Shown piece by piece: positions 35,967-47,400 of a DNA stretch of 64,000 nucleotides (the stretch's first letter is position 1; every line of letters starts with the position of its first letter). The position numbers and the translations under genes were made by a program. Under the pieces are notes generated by a model. The model saw only the letters and a program-made list of their open reading frames with translations. It was not told where the DNA came from and did no database searches. Location of the stretch: positions 62,001 to 126,000 of the forward strand of contig DATNBU010000045.1 in assembly GCA_035571835.1 (NCBI GenBank), written 5' to 3'. Source of the stretch: Candidatus Limnocylindrales bacterium. Its GTDB lineage: Bacteria; Desulfobacterota; Binatia; UBA1149; CAITLU01.

Positions 35967-36593
35967 ATGAAACCTCGCATGCATCTCGAACGTGCTCGCC
36001 GACTTACGGGTTCCCCCCGCCGATTCCCGGTTGTCCTGCACGCGGTCTTTGCGGCCAGCCTGGCCGTCGGATGCCATTCCGAAGACAAACCCGTCGCTGT
36101 GAAACCGGCCAACGTGCCCTCCGAGCATCCGGCAATGGCCCCGCCGCCCGCCGAGCGTGCCGCGACTGCGCCTTCCGAACAGCCGAAAGCGGCCGCACCA
36201 GCCCCTGACGCTGCCAGGATCGTGAAAGCCGAGCCTTCGCGGCCGGCCGCGCCGTCCCTCGCTGCTGCGCAAAAACTCGACGCACGCCTCGCGGCGGCCG
36301 CGAAAATGCCGAAGGAAGCGGCCGAGCCTGGTGCGCCTCCGAAGCTCAATCCCGACATTCCGATTCAGGATGGCGACCGCGCGCTTGTGGAAATCGAAGG
36401 CACGGTCTCCGACGATCTGCTGGATCAGGTGAAAGCGCTCGGAGGGACCGTCGTCAGCACGGCGGAAGCCGGCGACTCCGTTCGCGCGATGTTTCCGTTA
36501 TCGCAGCTGGAAGCACTGGCGGGCCGACCCGACGTTCGATCGATTTCGCCGGCGACCCTCACCGTCACGAGAGGGGCCAGGACCAACCCCTAG
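35967..36593 (+). CDS. Putative lipoprotein with subtilase-prodomain-like C-terminus
   Basis: About 208 residues. A hydrophobic N-terminal segment ends in LAVGC, a lipobox, so the mature protein is likely lipid-anchored. An Ala/Pro-rich linker (about 40-120) follows. The C-terminal 75 residues (DGDRALVEIEGTVSDDLLDQ, LGGTVV, LSQLEALAGRPDVRSISPA) resemble the short alpha/beta fold found as propeptide or N-terminal domain on subtilisin-like proteases and leucine-rich surface proteins. No protease domain follows. A GTG at 35961 is an alternative start. Divergent to the disintegrin-repeat gene. Confidence 0.65.
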   Translation: MKPRMHLERARRLTGSPRRFPVVLHAVFAASLAVGCHSEDKPVAVKPANVPSEHPAMAPPPAERAATAPSEQPKAAAPAPDAARIVKAEPSRPAAPSLAAAQKLDARLAAAAKMPKEAAEPGAPPKLNPDIPIQDGDRALVEIEGTVSDDLLDQVKALGGTVVSTAEAGDSVRAMFPLSQLEALAGRPDVRSISPATLTVTRGARTNP

Positions 36594-36602
36594 CTCCGCG
36601 CG

Positions 36603-38123
36603 CTATCGGCAGAAGTCGATCGTGCAGTTGTTCCTGCGCGCGCGTCGGCAGAGCTTTACGCTCGACGGCAGCGCGCGGCCCTGCACGCATATCTTGGCGT
36701 CCGTATCGAGATTGGTCGTGCAGAGCCGCGCATCCGAGCAGTTGCCTTCGAATGGCTCGCACCGGTCCGGATCGCCATCGCCATCGAAGTCCGGGCACGC
36801 ATTGAAGTCGTCGCCGCACAGCAGCTCAGGATCTTCCTGGCATGTGCCGAGCGCGCATTGGCCGGCGAAGGTCGTGCCGCCGCGATTGAAACAGAAAAGC
36901 TGGTCGATGCACTCGTCGATGCCCGGTCCGCCGGGAACTGCCGTTCCCGCGCACAGCCTGTTGCAGTCGTCGAACGACACGTCGACGAAACGCGACACGA
37001 TCTGGTCGCAGGTTCCGCCTTCGCTGATCGCGCAATTGAGCGCCGTCGTGACCAGAGCGCGGAACAGCGAGCGTTCCTCGACGCCTCTGGCCTTCACGCA
37101 GAGCGCTTCGACTGCAGAGTCCAGGTTGCCGAGATCGGTCGAATCGATCCGCTGACCGCAGATGTCGAGTGGGCCGACCTGATCGAGAATCGTCTGCGTC
37201 ACGTTGAGTCGATCGCGTTCGTTGCCGCTGTGGCCGCCCCAGAACGGCGGCTGGCGGCAGATCTCCACGCAGTCGTCCGTCGTCGTGCATCCTCCGGACG
37301 CGTCGCAGGCCGGATGCACGCAGTCGATGCCGTCGTTGTCGGGGCATCCGATCAGCGCATCGGTCGGGCACGATTTCGACGAGCCGCTGCAGACTTCCGC
37401 TGCGTCGCACGATGGAGAGACCGCCGGCCGGCAGACGAATCCATTCTGTCGCACGGCATCGTCGGGACACGACGTCGTTTCGCCGTCGCATCGTTCGGCG
37501 ATGTCGCAGCTGCCCGCGGCCGGCCGGCAGATCTTGTCGGTGGTTGCGATCCTGTCTTCGGGGCACGTGTTCGACTCGCCGTCGCAGCGTTCGGCTGCAT
37601 CGCACGGCGCGCCGGGTTCGCGGCATACCCTGGTGCTTTTGCGGTCGGCCGGACATTCGGTCGATTGCGGGCCGCAGAATTCCGCCGGATCGCAGATGCC
37701 CTGCGATATGCGGCAGAGCGCCCGCGAATGGCGATCGACCGGGCAGAATCCGCTTTTGCCGGTGCAGGTCTCGGCTACGTCGCATGGCCCCGCCTTTGCG
37801 CGGCAGAGCGTGCCTTTGTCGGCGAGGGTACAGTCGCTGCGGCAGCACGGGCCGCCATCGCACTCTTCTCCGTCCTGAATGACGTTGTTGCCGCATTCTT
37901 CCGCGACCCGGACGCACACCGAAGGATTGCCGGTGCACGCGTAGCCTTCCTCGACGACGCAGTTGGTATTGCAGCCGTCGCCGGAGACGTGGTTGCCGTC
38001 GTCGCACTTTTCGCTGGTGTTGATGTTTCCGTCGCCGCACGACGCGGCATTGGCCGGGTGGATGCCGGCGGACACGATGGCGGAAGCAACGAAGAGTGCG
38101 CGGGCAAGCGACAATGCGGTCAT
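36603..38123 (-). CDS. Secreted Cys-rich protein with DUF4215, disintegrin-like repeats and WGxHxG domain
   Basis: A 506-residue exported protein with a signal peptide to about residue 26 (HPANAA). The start at 38123 follows AAGGGAGAAGGTC. Residues 28-70 are a DUF4215/Myxococcus-type Cys repeat (DDGNHVSGDGCNTNC). Residues 77-260 begin CGNNVIQDGEECDGGPCC and carry five disintegrin-like units (CDVAETCTGKSGFCPVD, CDIAERCDGETTSCPDD and others). Residues about 289-506 are the module shared with the protein at 51377: CRQPPFWGGHSG, VTQTILDQVGPLDICGQRI, ALNCAISEG, CTTNLDTD and a final NNCTIDFCR. Function unknown. Confidence 0.85.
   Translation of the reverse strand: MTALSLARALFVASAIVSAGIHPANAASCGDGNINTSEKCDDGNHVSGDGCNTNCVVEEGYACTGNPSVCVRVAEECGNNVIQDGEECDGGPCCRSDCTLADKGTLCRAKAGPCDVAETCTGKSGFCPVDRHSRALCRISQGICDPAEFCGPQSTECPADRKSTRVCREPGAPCDAAERCDGESNTCPEDRIATTDKICRPAAGSCDIAERCDGETTSCPDDAVRQNGFVCRPAVSPSCDAAEVCSGSSKSCPTDALIGCPDNDGIDCVHPACDASGGCTTTDDCVEICRQPPFWGGHSGNERDRLNVTQTILDQVGPLDICGQRIDSTDLGNLDSAVEALCVKARGVEERSLFRALVTTALNCAISEGGTCDQIVSRFVDVSFDDCNRLCAGTAVPGGPGIDECIDQLFCFNRGGTTFAGQCALGTCQEDPELLCGDDFNACPDFDGDGDPDRCEPFEGNCSDARLCTTNLDTDAKICVQGRALPSSVKLCRRARRNNCTIDFCR
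37344..37895 (-). repeat. Five disintegrin-like Cys repeats (coding)
   Basis: Residues about 77-260 of the protein at 36603-38123: a CGxxVIxxGEECD lead-in, a CC pair, then five units with CDxAExC-(T/D/S)-G/P spacing and CPxD ends. Confidence 0.8.
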
Positions 38124-38452
38124 GACCTTCTCCCTTGCATCCACGCGTGGACCCGCGCCTCGCGCTCGTCAAGACGGCTCGTCGCTTGCTGTCGGTCGTG
38201 CTTCGCCGCGTCGCAGCGTGAAACGCCGCTGCGTGAGCACGTGCGTGGCAATGCGCTTCCGGATCGCCCCGCGCTCACCGACGGCATCCCGCAGAACGGT
38301 GAAACTCCGGCGATGATCAGATCAAAGACGGATCGAAGCGAAGACCACCGGCGCAGTGCGGCGACGCGTTGCGCCTCCCCGGATCTGGGGTGAACCATTC
38401 GCTACACAGTCCTTCCTTGCAGCGCCGCCGCGCTCGCGTAGCCTCCGCCGCC
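38124..38452. other. Divergent intergenic region, no gene seen
   Basis: It separates the Cys-rich secreted gene from the helicase. If the helicase starts at GTG 38390 or TTG 38369 rather than TTG 38453, part of this stretch is coding. No hairpin or clear promoter was recognised. Confidence 0.5.
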
Positions 38453-40510
<2,058 letters not shown>

Positions 40511-40582
40511 GCGCAGCGCTCCGCCGCGAGTCGCCCGCGAAAGACGTCGATCGAAAGGTCAGGGCGGACTTGGACTGCACGG

Positions 40583-41089
40583 GTGATCCGTGCGAGTGCC
40601 CGCAGCATGCCAAGCGCGGCGGAGCCCGGAATCGTCCCTCGAGGGGTTTCGAAGAGTTTTGCGCAACCTCCGATTGTCTACAGGTTTGCGCTGCTGGGCG
40701 TGGCTCTTTGCGGTGTGGGTTGTCCGCTGATGCTCGTGCTTCCGTGGTACACGCCCTACGCGGTCAACTGGCCGGTGGCGATGTTTTCTTTTCTGTTTTT
40801 CGCCGTTTTTCTCTTCGTGAGCGTCTCGGCCGTGCGCCGCAGCGGCGACGTCATCGTCGTCGACGATGACGGGATCCGCTGCGACTCACCGGTTCGTCCG
40901 CCGGTATCGATCCGATGGGATGAAATCGGCGACGTCCACGCGGAGAACGTCATGCAGCGACTCGTGGTCTGCGATGTCACGGGGTTGCGCCGGATCACTG
41001 CGGAGTTCCATCTGCAGGATTTCGGCGTGCTGCGCCGCACCGTGTTCGAGCGGGCCGCGCGCTCTGATCGCGGAAGCCCCCGCATCTGA
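40583..41089 (+). CDS. Small membrane protein with PH-like C-terminal domain
   Basis: A 168-residue protein with two hydrophobic helices (about 33-55 and 60-82), then a domain like bacterial PH-type proteins: VIVVDDDGIRC, VSIRWDEIGDVHAENV, then FHLQDFGVLRRTVFERA. The start is GTG 40583 or a downstream ATG at 40607. It is probably an inner-membrane protein of unknown role. Confidence 0.6.
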   Translation: MIRASARSMPSAAEPGIVPRGVSKSFAQPPIVYRFALLGVALCGVGCPLMLVLPWYTPYAVNWPVAMFSFLFFAVFLFVSVSAVRRSGDVIVVDDDGIRCDSPVRPPVSIRWDEIGDVHAENVMQRLVVCDVTGLRRITAEFHLQDFGVLRRTVFERAARSDRGSPRI

Positions 41090-41172
41090 GAATCGGAAGA
41101 CATCGTACACGCGCGACCCGCACCTGCGATGCGGATGACACGCCGGCCCGGTTCCGCGCTAGACTCCAGCCC

Positions 41173-41493
41173 ATGACCGGCGAGCCTTGCAGCTCCCCCG
41201 CCCCGAATCCGATCCGACGCGGCGCGTGGCCGATGATCGTCGCCGTCCTGGTTCGCGCTGCAGCTCTCGCGGCGCTGCTTTTCGCATTGCCGAGGTGCGG
41301 CGGCGACGGTTCCGTCTGCACCGATCTCAACTCGAATCCACCGGACTGCGAGATCTGCAGCAACGGGCGCGACGACGACCTCGACGGCGACACCGATTGC
41401 GACGATAGCGAATGCGACGACGCGGGCGTCTGTCGCGACGAGAAGGCCGCGGACGCGGCGGTGACGACCTCGACTGTTACCGGCGGAATGTAA
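41173..41493 (+). CDS. Small exported or lipid-anchored Asp/Cys-rich protein
   Basis: 106 residues: a hydrophobic segment (about 19-40) ending near FALPRCGGDG, a possible lipobox, and a short acidic Cys motif CSNGRDDDLDGDTDCDDSEC. That motif resembles the calcium-binding DxDxDG repeats common in Myxococcota-type secreted proteins. The Thr-rich tail is short. Function unknown. Confidence 0.6.
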   Translation: MTGEPCSSPAPNPIRRGAWPMIVAVLVRAAALAALLFALPRCGGDGSVCTDLNSNPPDCEICSNGRDDDLDGDTDCDDSECDDAGVCRDEKAADAAVTTSTVTGGM

Positions 41494-41498
41494 CGGCG

Positions 41499-42164
41499 CT
41501 ACTTCGTCAGGACGACATGCACGACGCGGTCCGTGGTGGCGTGCTCGGAACACTTGTAACCGAGGCTTACCATATCGATACCGGCAAAGAGCTGCTCGCC
41601 GCTCCCCAGAAGCACCGGGGAAATCACGAGGTGAATCTCGTCGATCAACCCGGCGGTGAGGTACTGGCGAATCGTGGCGACGCCGCCGCCGACCCGGACG
41701 TCCTTTCCCGCCGCTGCTTCCTTCGCGCGCTTCAGTGCGGAATGGATTCCGTCGGTCACGAAATGAAACGTCGTACCGCCCTCCATCGTGATGGGCTCAC
41801 GCGCATGATGCGTCAGCACGAACACCGGAACGTGGTACGGCGGATTCTCGCCCCACCATCCTTTCCAGCTGTCGTCCGGCCACGGACCGCGCACCGGCCC
41901 GAACATGTTGCGGCCCAGGATCCACGCGCCGAGGTTCTCGAATCCGCGCGCAGCGAAATCGTCATCGATGCCTTCGCGTGCGACCTCGCCGCCGGGCAAT
42001 GACCCTTCGACGTCGCCGACCATCTGCCGGAACGTCTTCGTGCCAAGGACCCAGTCGTGCAGCGCCATGCCTCCGACGCCCAGCGGGTTGTCGAGGCTCT
42101 GATCGCGGCCCGCGCCGAATCCGTCCACGGAGATGCTGAATGCGTTGACGCGAAGTCTCGTCAT
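41499..42164 (-). CDS. Dihydrofolate reductase/RibD-C-fold family protein
   Basis: A 221-residue protein of the RibD C-terminal/DHFR-like family: TRLRVNAFSISVDGFGAG, GAWILGRNMFGPVRGPW, HHAREPITMEGGTTFHFV and GKDVRVGGGVATIRQYL with HLVISPVLLGSGE. AGGAGCCACGTGC precedes the ATG at 42164. Such stand-alone proteins are probable NAD(P)H-dependent reductases of unknown substrate. It is downstream of the amidohydrolase gene by 49 bp on the same strand. Confidence 0.88.
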   Translation of the reverse strand: MTRLRVNAFSISVDGFGAGRDQSLDNPLGVGGMALHDWVLGTKTFRQMVGDVEGSLPGGEVAREGIDDDFAARGFENLGAWILGRNMFGPVRGPWPDDSWKGWWGENPPYHVPVFVLTHHAREPITMEGGTTFHFVTDGIHSALKRAKEAAAGKDVRVGGGVATIRQYLTAGLIDEIHLVISPVLLGSGEQLFAGIDMVSLGYKCSEHATTDRVVHVVLTK

Positions 42165-42213
42165 GCACGTGGCTCCTGTTCGTCGATGCACGCAGAGCGT
42201 GCACGCCGTGCCT

Positions 42214-43947
42214 TCAAGCGGCCTTCGCGTCGAGTTTCTGCGGCCCGCGAATCACTTTTCCGGGCGTTGGTCCCTGCATGACGCCGCCGCGGAACGTGAC
42301 CTGCCCGGACTTGATCGTCACGTCGTAGCCTTCGGCCTTCTGCAGCAGCCGCTTGCCTCCTGCCGGAAGGTCGAATGCGAGCCAAGGTGCTCCGAGTCGC
42401 AGCCGCTCCATGTCGATGACGTTGACGTCGGCGAGATAGCCGGGCGCGAGCACGCCGCGGTCGCCGAGGCCGTAGAGCAGCGCCGTGTCGCGACACTGGC
42501 GCTTGATGGCCAGCTCGAGCGGAATGGTTTTCCGCCGGCGATCGCGCACCCAGTACTGCAGCATGAAGGTCGGCGATGCGGCGTCGCAGATCGTCCCGCA
42601 GTGCGCGCCGCCGTCGGACAGCGAGTTCACGCAGTCGTCGCGCTCGAGCAGGGCTTCGACGAAATCCAGATTGCCGTCGGCATAGTTCAGCACCGGGAAA
42701 TAAATGAAGCCGCGCCCTTCCTCCTCCATCATCAGGTCGTACGCGTATTCGGCGCCGCTCACGCCCCTGGCTTCGGCCCGCGCCGCGATCGACCGGTCGG
42801 CCGTCGGTTCGTAGTCGAAGTCCGGGCCCATCTCGTACTGCGACGACCAGCCGCCGGCGACGACCTTGAGGAGCGCGACGACGTCGGTGGGCGGAAACAT
42901 CGGCTCTTCGGCAAGGATGCGCGCGCGAAAGGCCGGATCCTTGAGCGTCGCGAGCTGCACGTCCCACGGCTCGAACATGATTTCCCACCACGCCGGACGG
43001 AACACGAACGGATGAACCGTGCCGCGCCATCCCATGATGATGCCGTTCCCGCGCAGCGCGATCTGCGCAACGATGCGCGCTCCTTTGGCATTCTCGGCCG
43101 TCATCTCGGCGATCTGCTCATCGAGGCTCAGCTCCTTGGAAACGGACTGCAGCGCTGCGAACGTTACCGGCAGTCCGGTTTCGCGGCTGAGCTCGCCCAT
43201 CCACTCGAACTCGTTCCATTCCCTGCGAAGATCGGACGCCATCTCGAAGACGCCGTGGCCGATCCGTCCCATCGCGCGACCGATGCCGATCAGCTCTTCT
43301 CTGGTCGCAGTCGTGCCGGGAACCAGCTCGCCGTCGATCGATTTGTGCAGGACGGTGCGCGACGTCGAGAAGCCGAGCGCGCCGGCGCGCAGGCCGTCCT
43401 CGACGATCCCCGACATCGCCGCAATGTCGGCTTCGGTCGGCTCTTCGTTGCGAGCACCGCGCTCGCCCATCACATAGGCGCGCACCGCGCCGTGCGGAAC
43501 GTGCGTGCCCACGTCAACGGTGCGCGGAAGTTTTTCGAGCGCGTCGAGATATTCCGGAAAGCTTTCCCAATCCCACGTCATGCCTTCGGCGAGCGCGGTG
43601 CCGGGAATGTCCTCGACACCTTCCATGAGACGGATCAGCCATTCGTGCCGGTCGGGCCTCGCCGGGGCGAAGCCTACGCCGCAGTTGCCCATGACGACCG
43701 TCGTCACGCCGTGCCAGCTCGACGGTGCCATTTCCGGATCCCACGTGGCCTGGCCGTCGTAGTGCGTATGAATGTCGACGAAGCCCGGCGCGACGACTTT
43801 GCCGGTCGCGTCGATCTCGACGCGGCCCGGCTCGTTCACGTCGCCGATCGCAGTGATGCGATCTCCGTCGATCGCGACGTCCGCTCGCGCCGGACGCTGA
43901 CCGGTTCCATCAACGACGGTTCCACCTCGTATGACGAGATCGTGCAT
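42214..43947 (-). CDS. D-aminoacylase/amidohydrolase-family protein
   Basis: A 577-residue metal-dependent hydrolase. It begins [25 protein letters not shown] and has the metal-binding [14 protein letters not shown] (HxH) near residue 60 and a late LSDGGAHCG (Asp ligand). The C-terminal part ([12 protein letters not shown]) closes the beta-sandwich. Length and motifs fit the N-acyl-D-amino-acid deacylase group. AGGAGAATTCCC precedes the ATG. Substrate unproven. Confidence 0.88.
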   Translation of the reverse strand: MHDLVIRGGTVVDGTGQRPARADVAIDGDRITAIGDVNEPGRVEIDATGKVVAPGFVDIHTHYDGQATWDPEMAPSSWHGVTTVVMGNCGVGFAPARPDRHEWLIRLMEGVEDIPGTALAEGMTWDWESFPEYLDALEKLPRTVDVGTHVPHGAVRAYVMGERGARNEEPTEADIAAMSGIVEDGLRAGALGFSTSRTVLHKSIDGELVPGTTATREELIGIGRAMGRIGHGVFEMASDLRREWNEFEWMGELSRETGLPVTFAALQSVSKELSLDEQIAEMTAENAKGARIVAQIALRGNGIIMGWRGTVHPFVFRPAWWEIMFEPWDVQLATLKDPAFRARILAEEPMFPPTDVVALLKVVAGGWSSQYEMGPDFDYEPTADRSIAARAEARGVSGAEYAYDLMMEEEGRGFIYFPVLNYADGNLDFVEALLERDDCVNSLSDGGAHCGTICDAASPTFMLQYWVRDRRRKTIPLELAIKRQCRDTALLYGLGDRGVLAPGYLADVNVIDMERLRLGAPWLAFDLPAGGKRLLQKAEGYDVTIKSGQVTFRGGVMQGPTPGKVIRGPQKLDAKAA

Positions 43948-44178
43948 GGGAATTCTCCTCGCGAGCGACGCTAGCACATCGAGCCGATGAGGAAATTGCA
44001 GAAAGAAACCCCACTGGTCGCTGGTCAGAGCCTGGCGTTCGGATGCTTGACTCAACGCCTACCGGCCTCCAAAGGAGACGAAGGAATCGGACCGAACCTC
44101 TGGCGTATCGCTGCGTCTTGTTCTCATCCTGCCTGCGCTCCGGATAGTGGCTGACTTTCTGCAACGCACATCCTCTCC

Positions 44179-44388
44179 ATGAAGCGGAACACAGCCGAGC
44201 GACTCCTGGCCGCAATCCCGGTCGCGTCGTACGTGATCATCTCTCTCCCGCACTGCCGGTGGATGGACGCGCATTTCGAACAGGTGATCCGGGACTGGGG
44301 TTACGCATGCACCGCCGTCGGTACGGTCGTGGCCGATGGCTACGCGGCGGATGTCGCGACGTACAGGCTCGAGGATCCGGCGCGATGA
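44179..44388 (+). CDS. Small hypothetical protein
   Basis: 69 residues with one moderately hydrophobic segment (AAIPVASYVIISL). A conserved-looking C-terminal stretch (WGYACTAVGTVVADGY, then YRLEDPAR) reads like a protein rather than noise. There is no recognisable ribosome-binding site and no known family. It may be a remnant or a real small gene. Confidence 0.35.
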   Translation: MKRNTAERLLAAIPVASYVIISLPHCRWMDAHFEQVIRDWGYACTAVGTVVADGYAADVATYRLEDPAR

Positions 44389-44442
44389 GCGCGCCGGACG
44401 CGGCTGGCTTGTGGTATTGAGCTGAGGGAGGAGAGCATTTGC

Positions 44443-47400
44443 ATGTTGCTGTGGACAATCCTTCTGCTCGTGCCGCTCGCCGGCGTCGCGGGATTTCTCA
44501 TCGGCATGGGAAACCGCGCGCGGATCGGCGCGCTCGATCGGCGGCTCGCGGACGGGATGTCGCTCCTCGCGCGCCGCATTGCCCGACTCGAAGAGGCGGC
44601 GGGGCTTGCCAGCGAGGAGCCCGCGGCAACGCGGCCGCTTCCGGTGCGCTACCCGTCGTCGGCACCGCAGGCGCCGTGGGTGCCGCCCATCGAGCCGCTG
44701 CCCGAACAGGCGCCCGCGATGGCGAAGCCGGATACGACGGCAGAGCCGGAGTCGATGACAGCAGAGCCGGAGATCGCGGAGCCGGAGTCGATGATTCCGC
44801 AAACCGAGCTGCCGGCTTTGCCGCCCGAGCTTCCCGCAACGATCTGGAGTCCGGCGGCGCCATCCGACGCTCCGTACCCGGCGCCTGTTCTCGCATCGTC
44901 GTCTGCAGAAGAAGCGACGCCTCCGGCGGAATCGCTCGAGCTGGAACCGTCCTTCGCATCGCACGAACCGCCGCCGGTTTCGCCGCCGCCGCCGCCGCCA
45001 CTGCCGCCGGCCCCGCGGCGCACGGTCGACTGGGAAGGACTGGTCGGCGTCAAGCTATTCTCCTGGATCGCCGGCGTCGCGCTGGTCTTCGCCGCAGTCT
45101 TCTTCCTTCGCTACTCCATCGAGCACGGATGGCTGAGTCCGTCCGTCCGCATGGCGATCGGCCTGCTGACGGGCGCAGGCCTGCTCGTCGGCTGCGAGCT
45201 GCGTGCGGCGCGCCGCTATCCGGTGACGGCCAATGCGCTCGACGCAGCCGGCATCGCGATCCTGTTCTCGACGCTGTTCGCTTCGCATGCACTGTGGAAC
45301 CTGTTGCCGCAGCTTACCGTCTTCGCGCTGATGGCGCTCGTCGCGGCGGTCGCGGTGCTGCTGTCGATCCGGCGCGACTCCGTCTTCATTGCGCTGCTCG
45401 GGCTCGTCGGTGGTTTCGCGACTCCTGCGCTGTTGTCCACTGGCGAAGATCGTCCGGTCGCGCTGTTCAGCTACCTGATGCTGCTCAATGTCGGGCTGGC
45501 ATGGGTTGCCTATCGCAAGAGCTGGCCGGTGCTGACCTCGCTCAGCGTCGCGTTCACGACGCTGTATCAGTGGGGATGGGTCATCAAGTTCCTCGATGCC
45601 GCGCGACTGCCGCTCGCGGCGGCGATCTTTCTCGTATTCCCGATCCTGCACGTGCTCGCGTTCGCGGTCGGCAGGACCCGGCGCGAAGGCGAGGATCCGC
45701 GCTTCGGGCAGGCGATGTCGTTCGCGTCGATCGTGCCGGTGCTTTTCGCGCTCTATCTCGCGGCCGTACCAGCGTACGGCGAGCACTACGCGCTTCTGTT
45801 CGGGTTGCTGCTGGTGGTCAGCGTCGGGCTCGGCGTGATCGCAGCGATGCTCGGTCCTGAGATCCTTCACGTCGGCGGTGCGTTCGCAGCCGTGGTCGCG
45901 TTCTCGGTCTGGTTCGGCGCTTCGTACACCAGCGAGGCCTGGCCGGGCGTGCTCGGCTTTCTCGCGTGCTTCATCGCCTGGTACCTCGGCGCGCCGAAGG
46001 TCGCACAACGGCTCGGCCGGCCGTTCAGTCTCCACGGGGAGCAGGCGATGCTCGCAGCGCCGGCGCTTCTTTTCGCATTCCCGATGCTCGCGTTCCTCGA
46101 GCCGGCGACAGCGGAGCCAGGGCTTCTGTTCGGCGTGCTGTTTGTTTTCCTGTCGGTAATCTCCGCCGCGGCCATCGCGCGCGAGGATGGCGTTCTCTAC
46201 TTTACCGGAGCGTTCTTCGCGCTCGCCGCCGAGGCGGTGTGGTCCGGCAAATTCCTCGACCCGGAGCGTCTGCTGGAGGCGCTTGCGATCTATGCTGCCT
46301 TCGCACTGTTCTATCTCGGCGTGCCGATCGCAGCCGAGCGCGCCGGCAAACGCCTGCAGCCCGAGGGCGGCGGAAGTCTCGTGCTGCTGCTCGGCATCGC
46401 ACTGCTGTTTTTCCTCGCGCTCGGTCCGGTAGCGCACTCGGCGCTCTGGGGCATCGCAGTCCTGCTCGCCATTTTGAACGCGGGCCTGTTCGCGCAGGCG
46501 TCTGCCGGGGGACCGCGACTGCTGACGATCGCCGGCATCGGGCTTTCGTGGGTCGTGATCGCTGTCTGGTGGTCGGCGGCGATGACGCCGGCACTGCTGT
46601 TTCCGGCGCTGCTCGTCGTCGCGGGCTTCACTGCGCTGATTCTCGGCGGCGGCGTTCTCACGCTGACGACGAGCGGCGAAGGTTCGGCGGCGCACGACCG
46701 AAGCCTTTCGCTGGCACTCGTCGGACATGCGTTCCTGCTGTTCGTTGCAGCCCAGGCCGATCTCGCCGTTCCGCCGTGGCCTGTGTTCGGAATCCTTGCG
46801 CTGCTCGACCTCGCGATCGGCGCTGCGGCGCTCTACACGCGCCGGGCCGTGCTGCATGTCGCCGCGATCATCGCGTCGCAGCTGATCGTGCTGGTCTGGA
46901 TGCTGGTCGCGACGGTTGCACCGTGGCCGACAGTCGGAATGCTTGCCGCGGACGCGGTGGCCGCCTTTGCGTTCGGCTGGTTCGTGCTCGTGCAGCGCCG
47001 CCCGGACGCGAGCGAGCTGTTCCCGGCAGCCGCGGTCGTCGGCGTCTTCCTTGCGCAGGCCGTGACGATCATCAGCGCGCAGATGGACAGCCCGCCGGAG
47101 CTGGCGTCGCTCGTCGTCAATCACGTTGCGCTGCTCGTCGCACTGCTCGCGGTGACATGGCGGACAGGCCGGCACGCGCTCGCCGTGCTGGCCGTCGTTC
47201 CCACGGCGATCGGCAGCGGACTGTGGATCTTCCAGCACGCCGACGCATGGCAGGCCGGGCTTGTCTTCGTTACGTCGATCTACGTGGTGTTTCTCGCGTA
47301 TCCGATGGCACTCGGCGCTCGCGCCGGCCGGTCGCGTGCGCCTTACGTTGCCGCAGTGGCGGCCGGCCTTGCGTTCCTGCTGCTCGCCCGGCGATGCATT

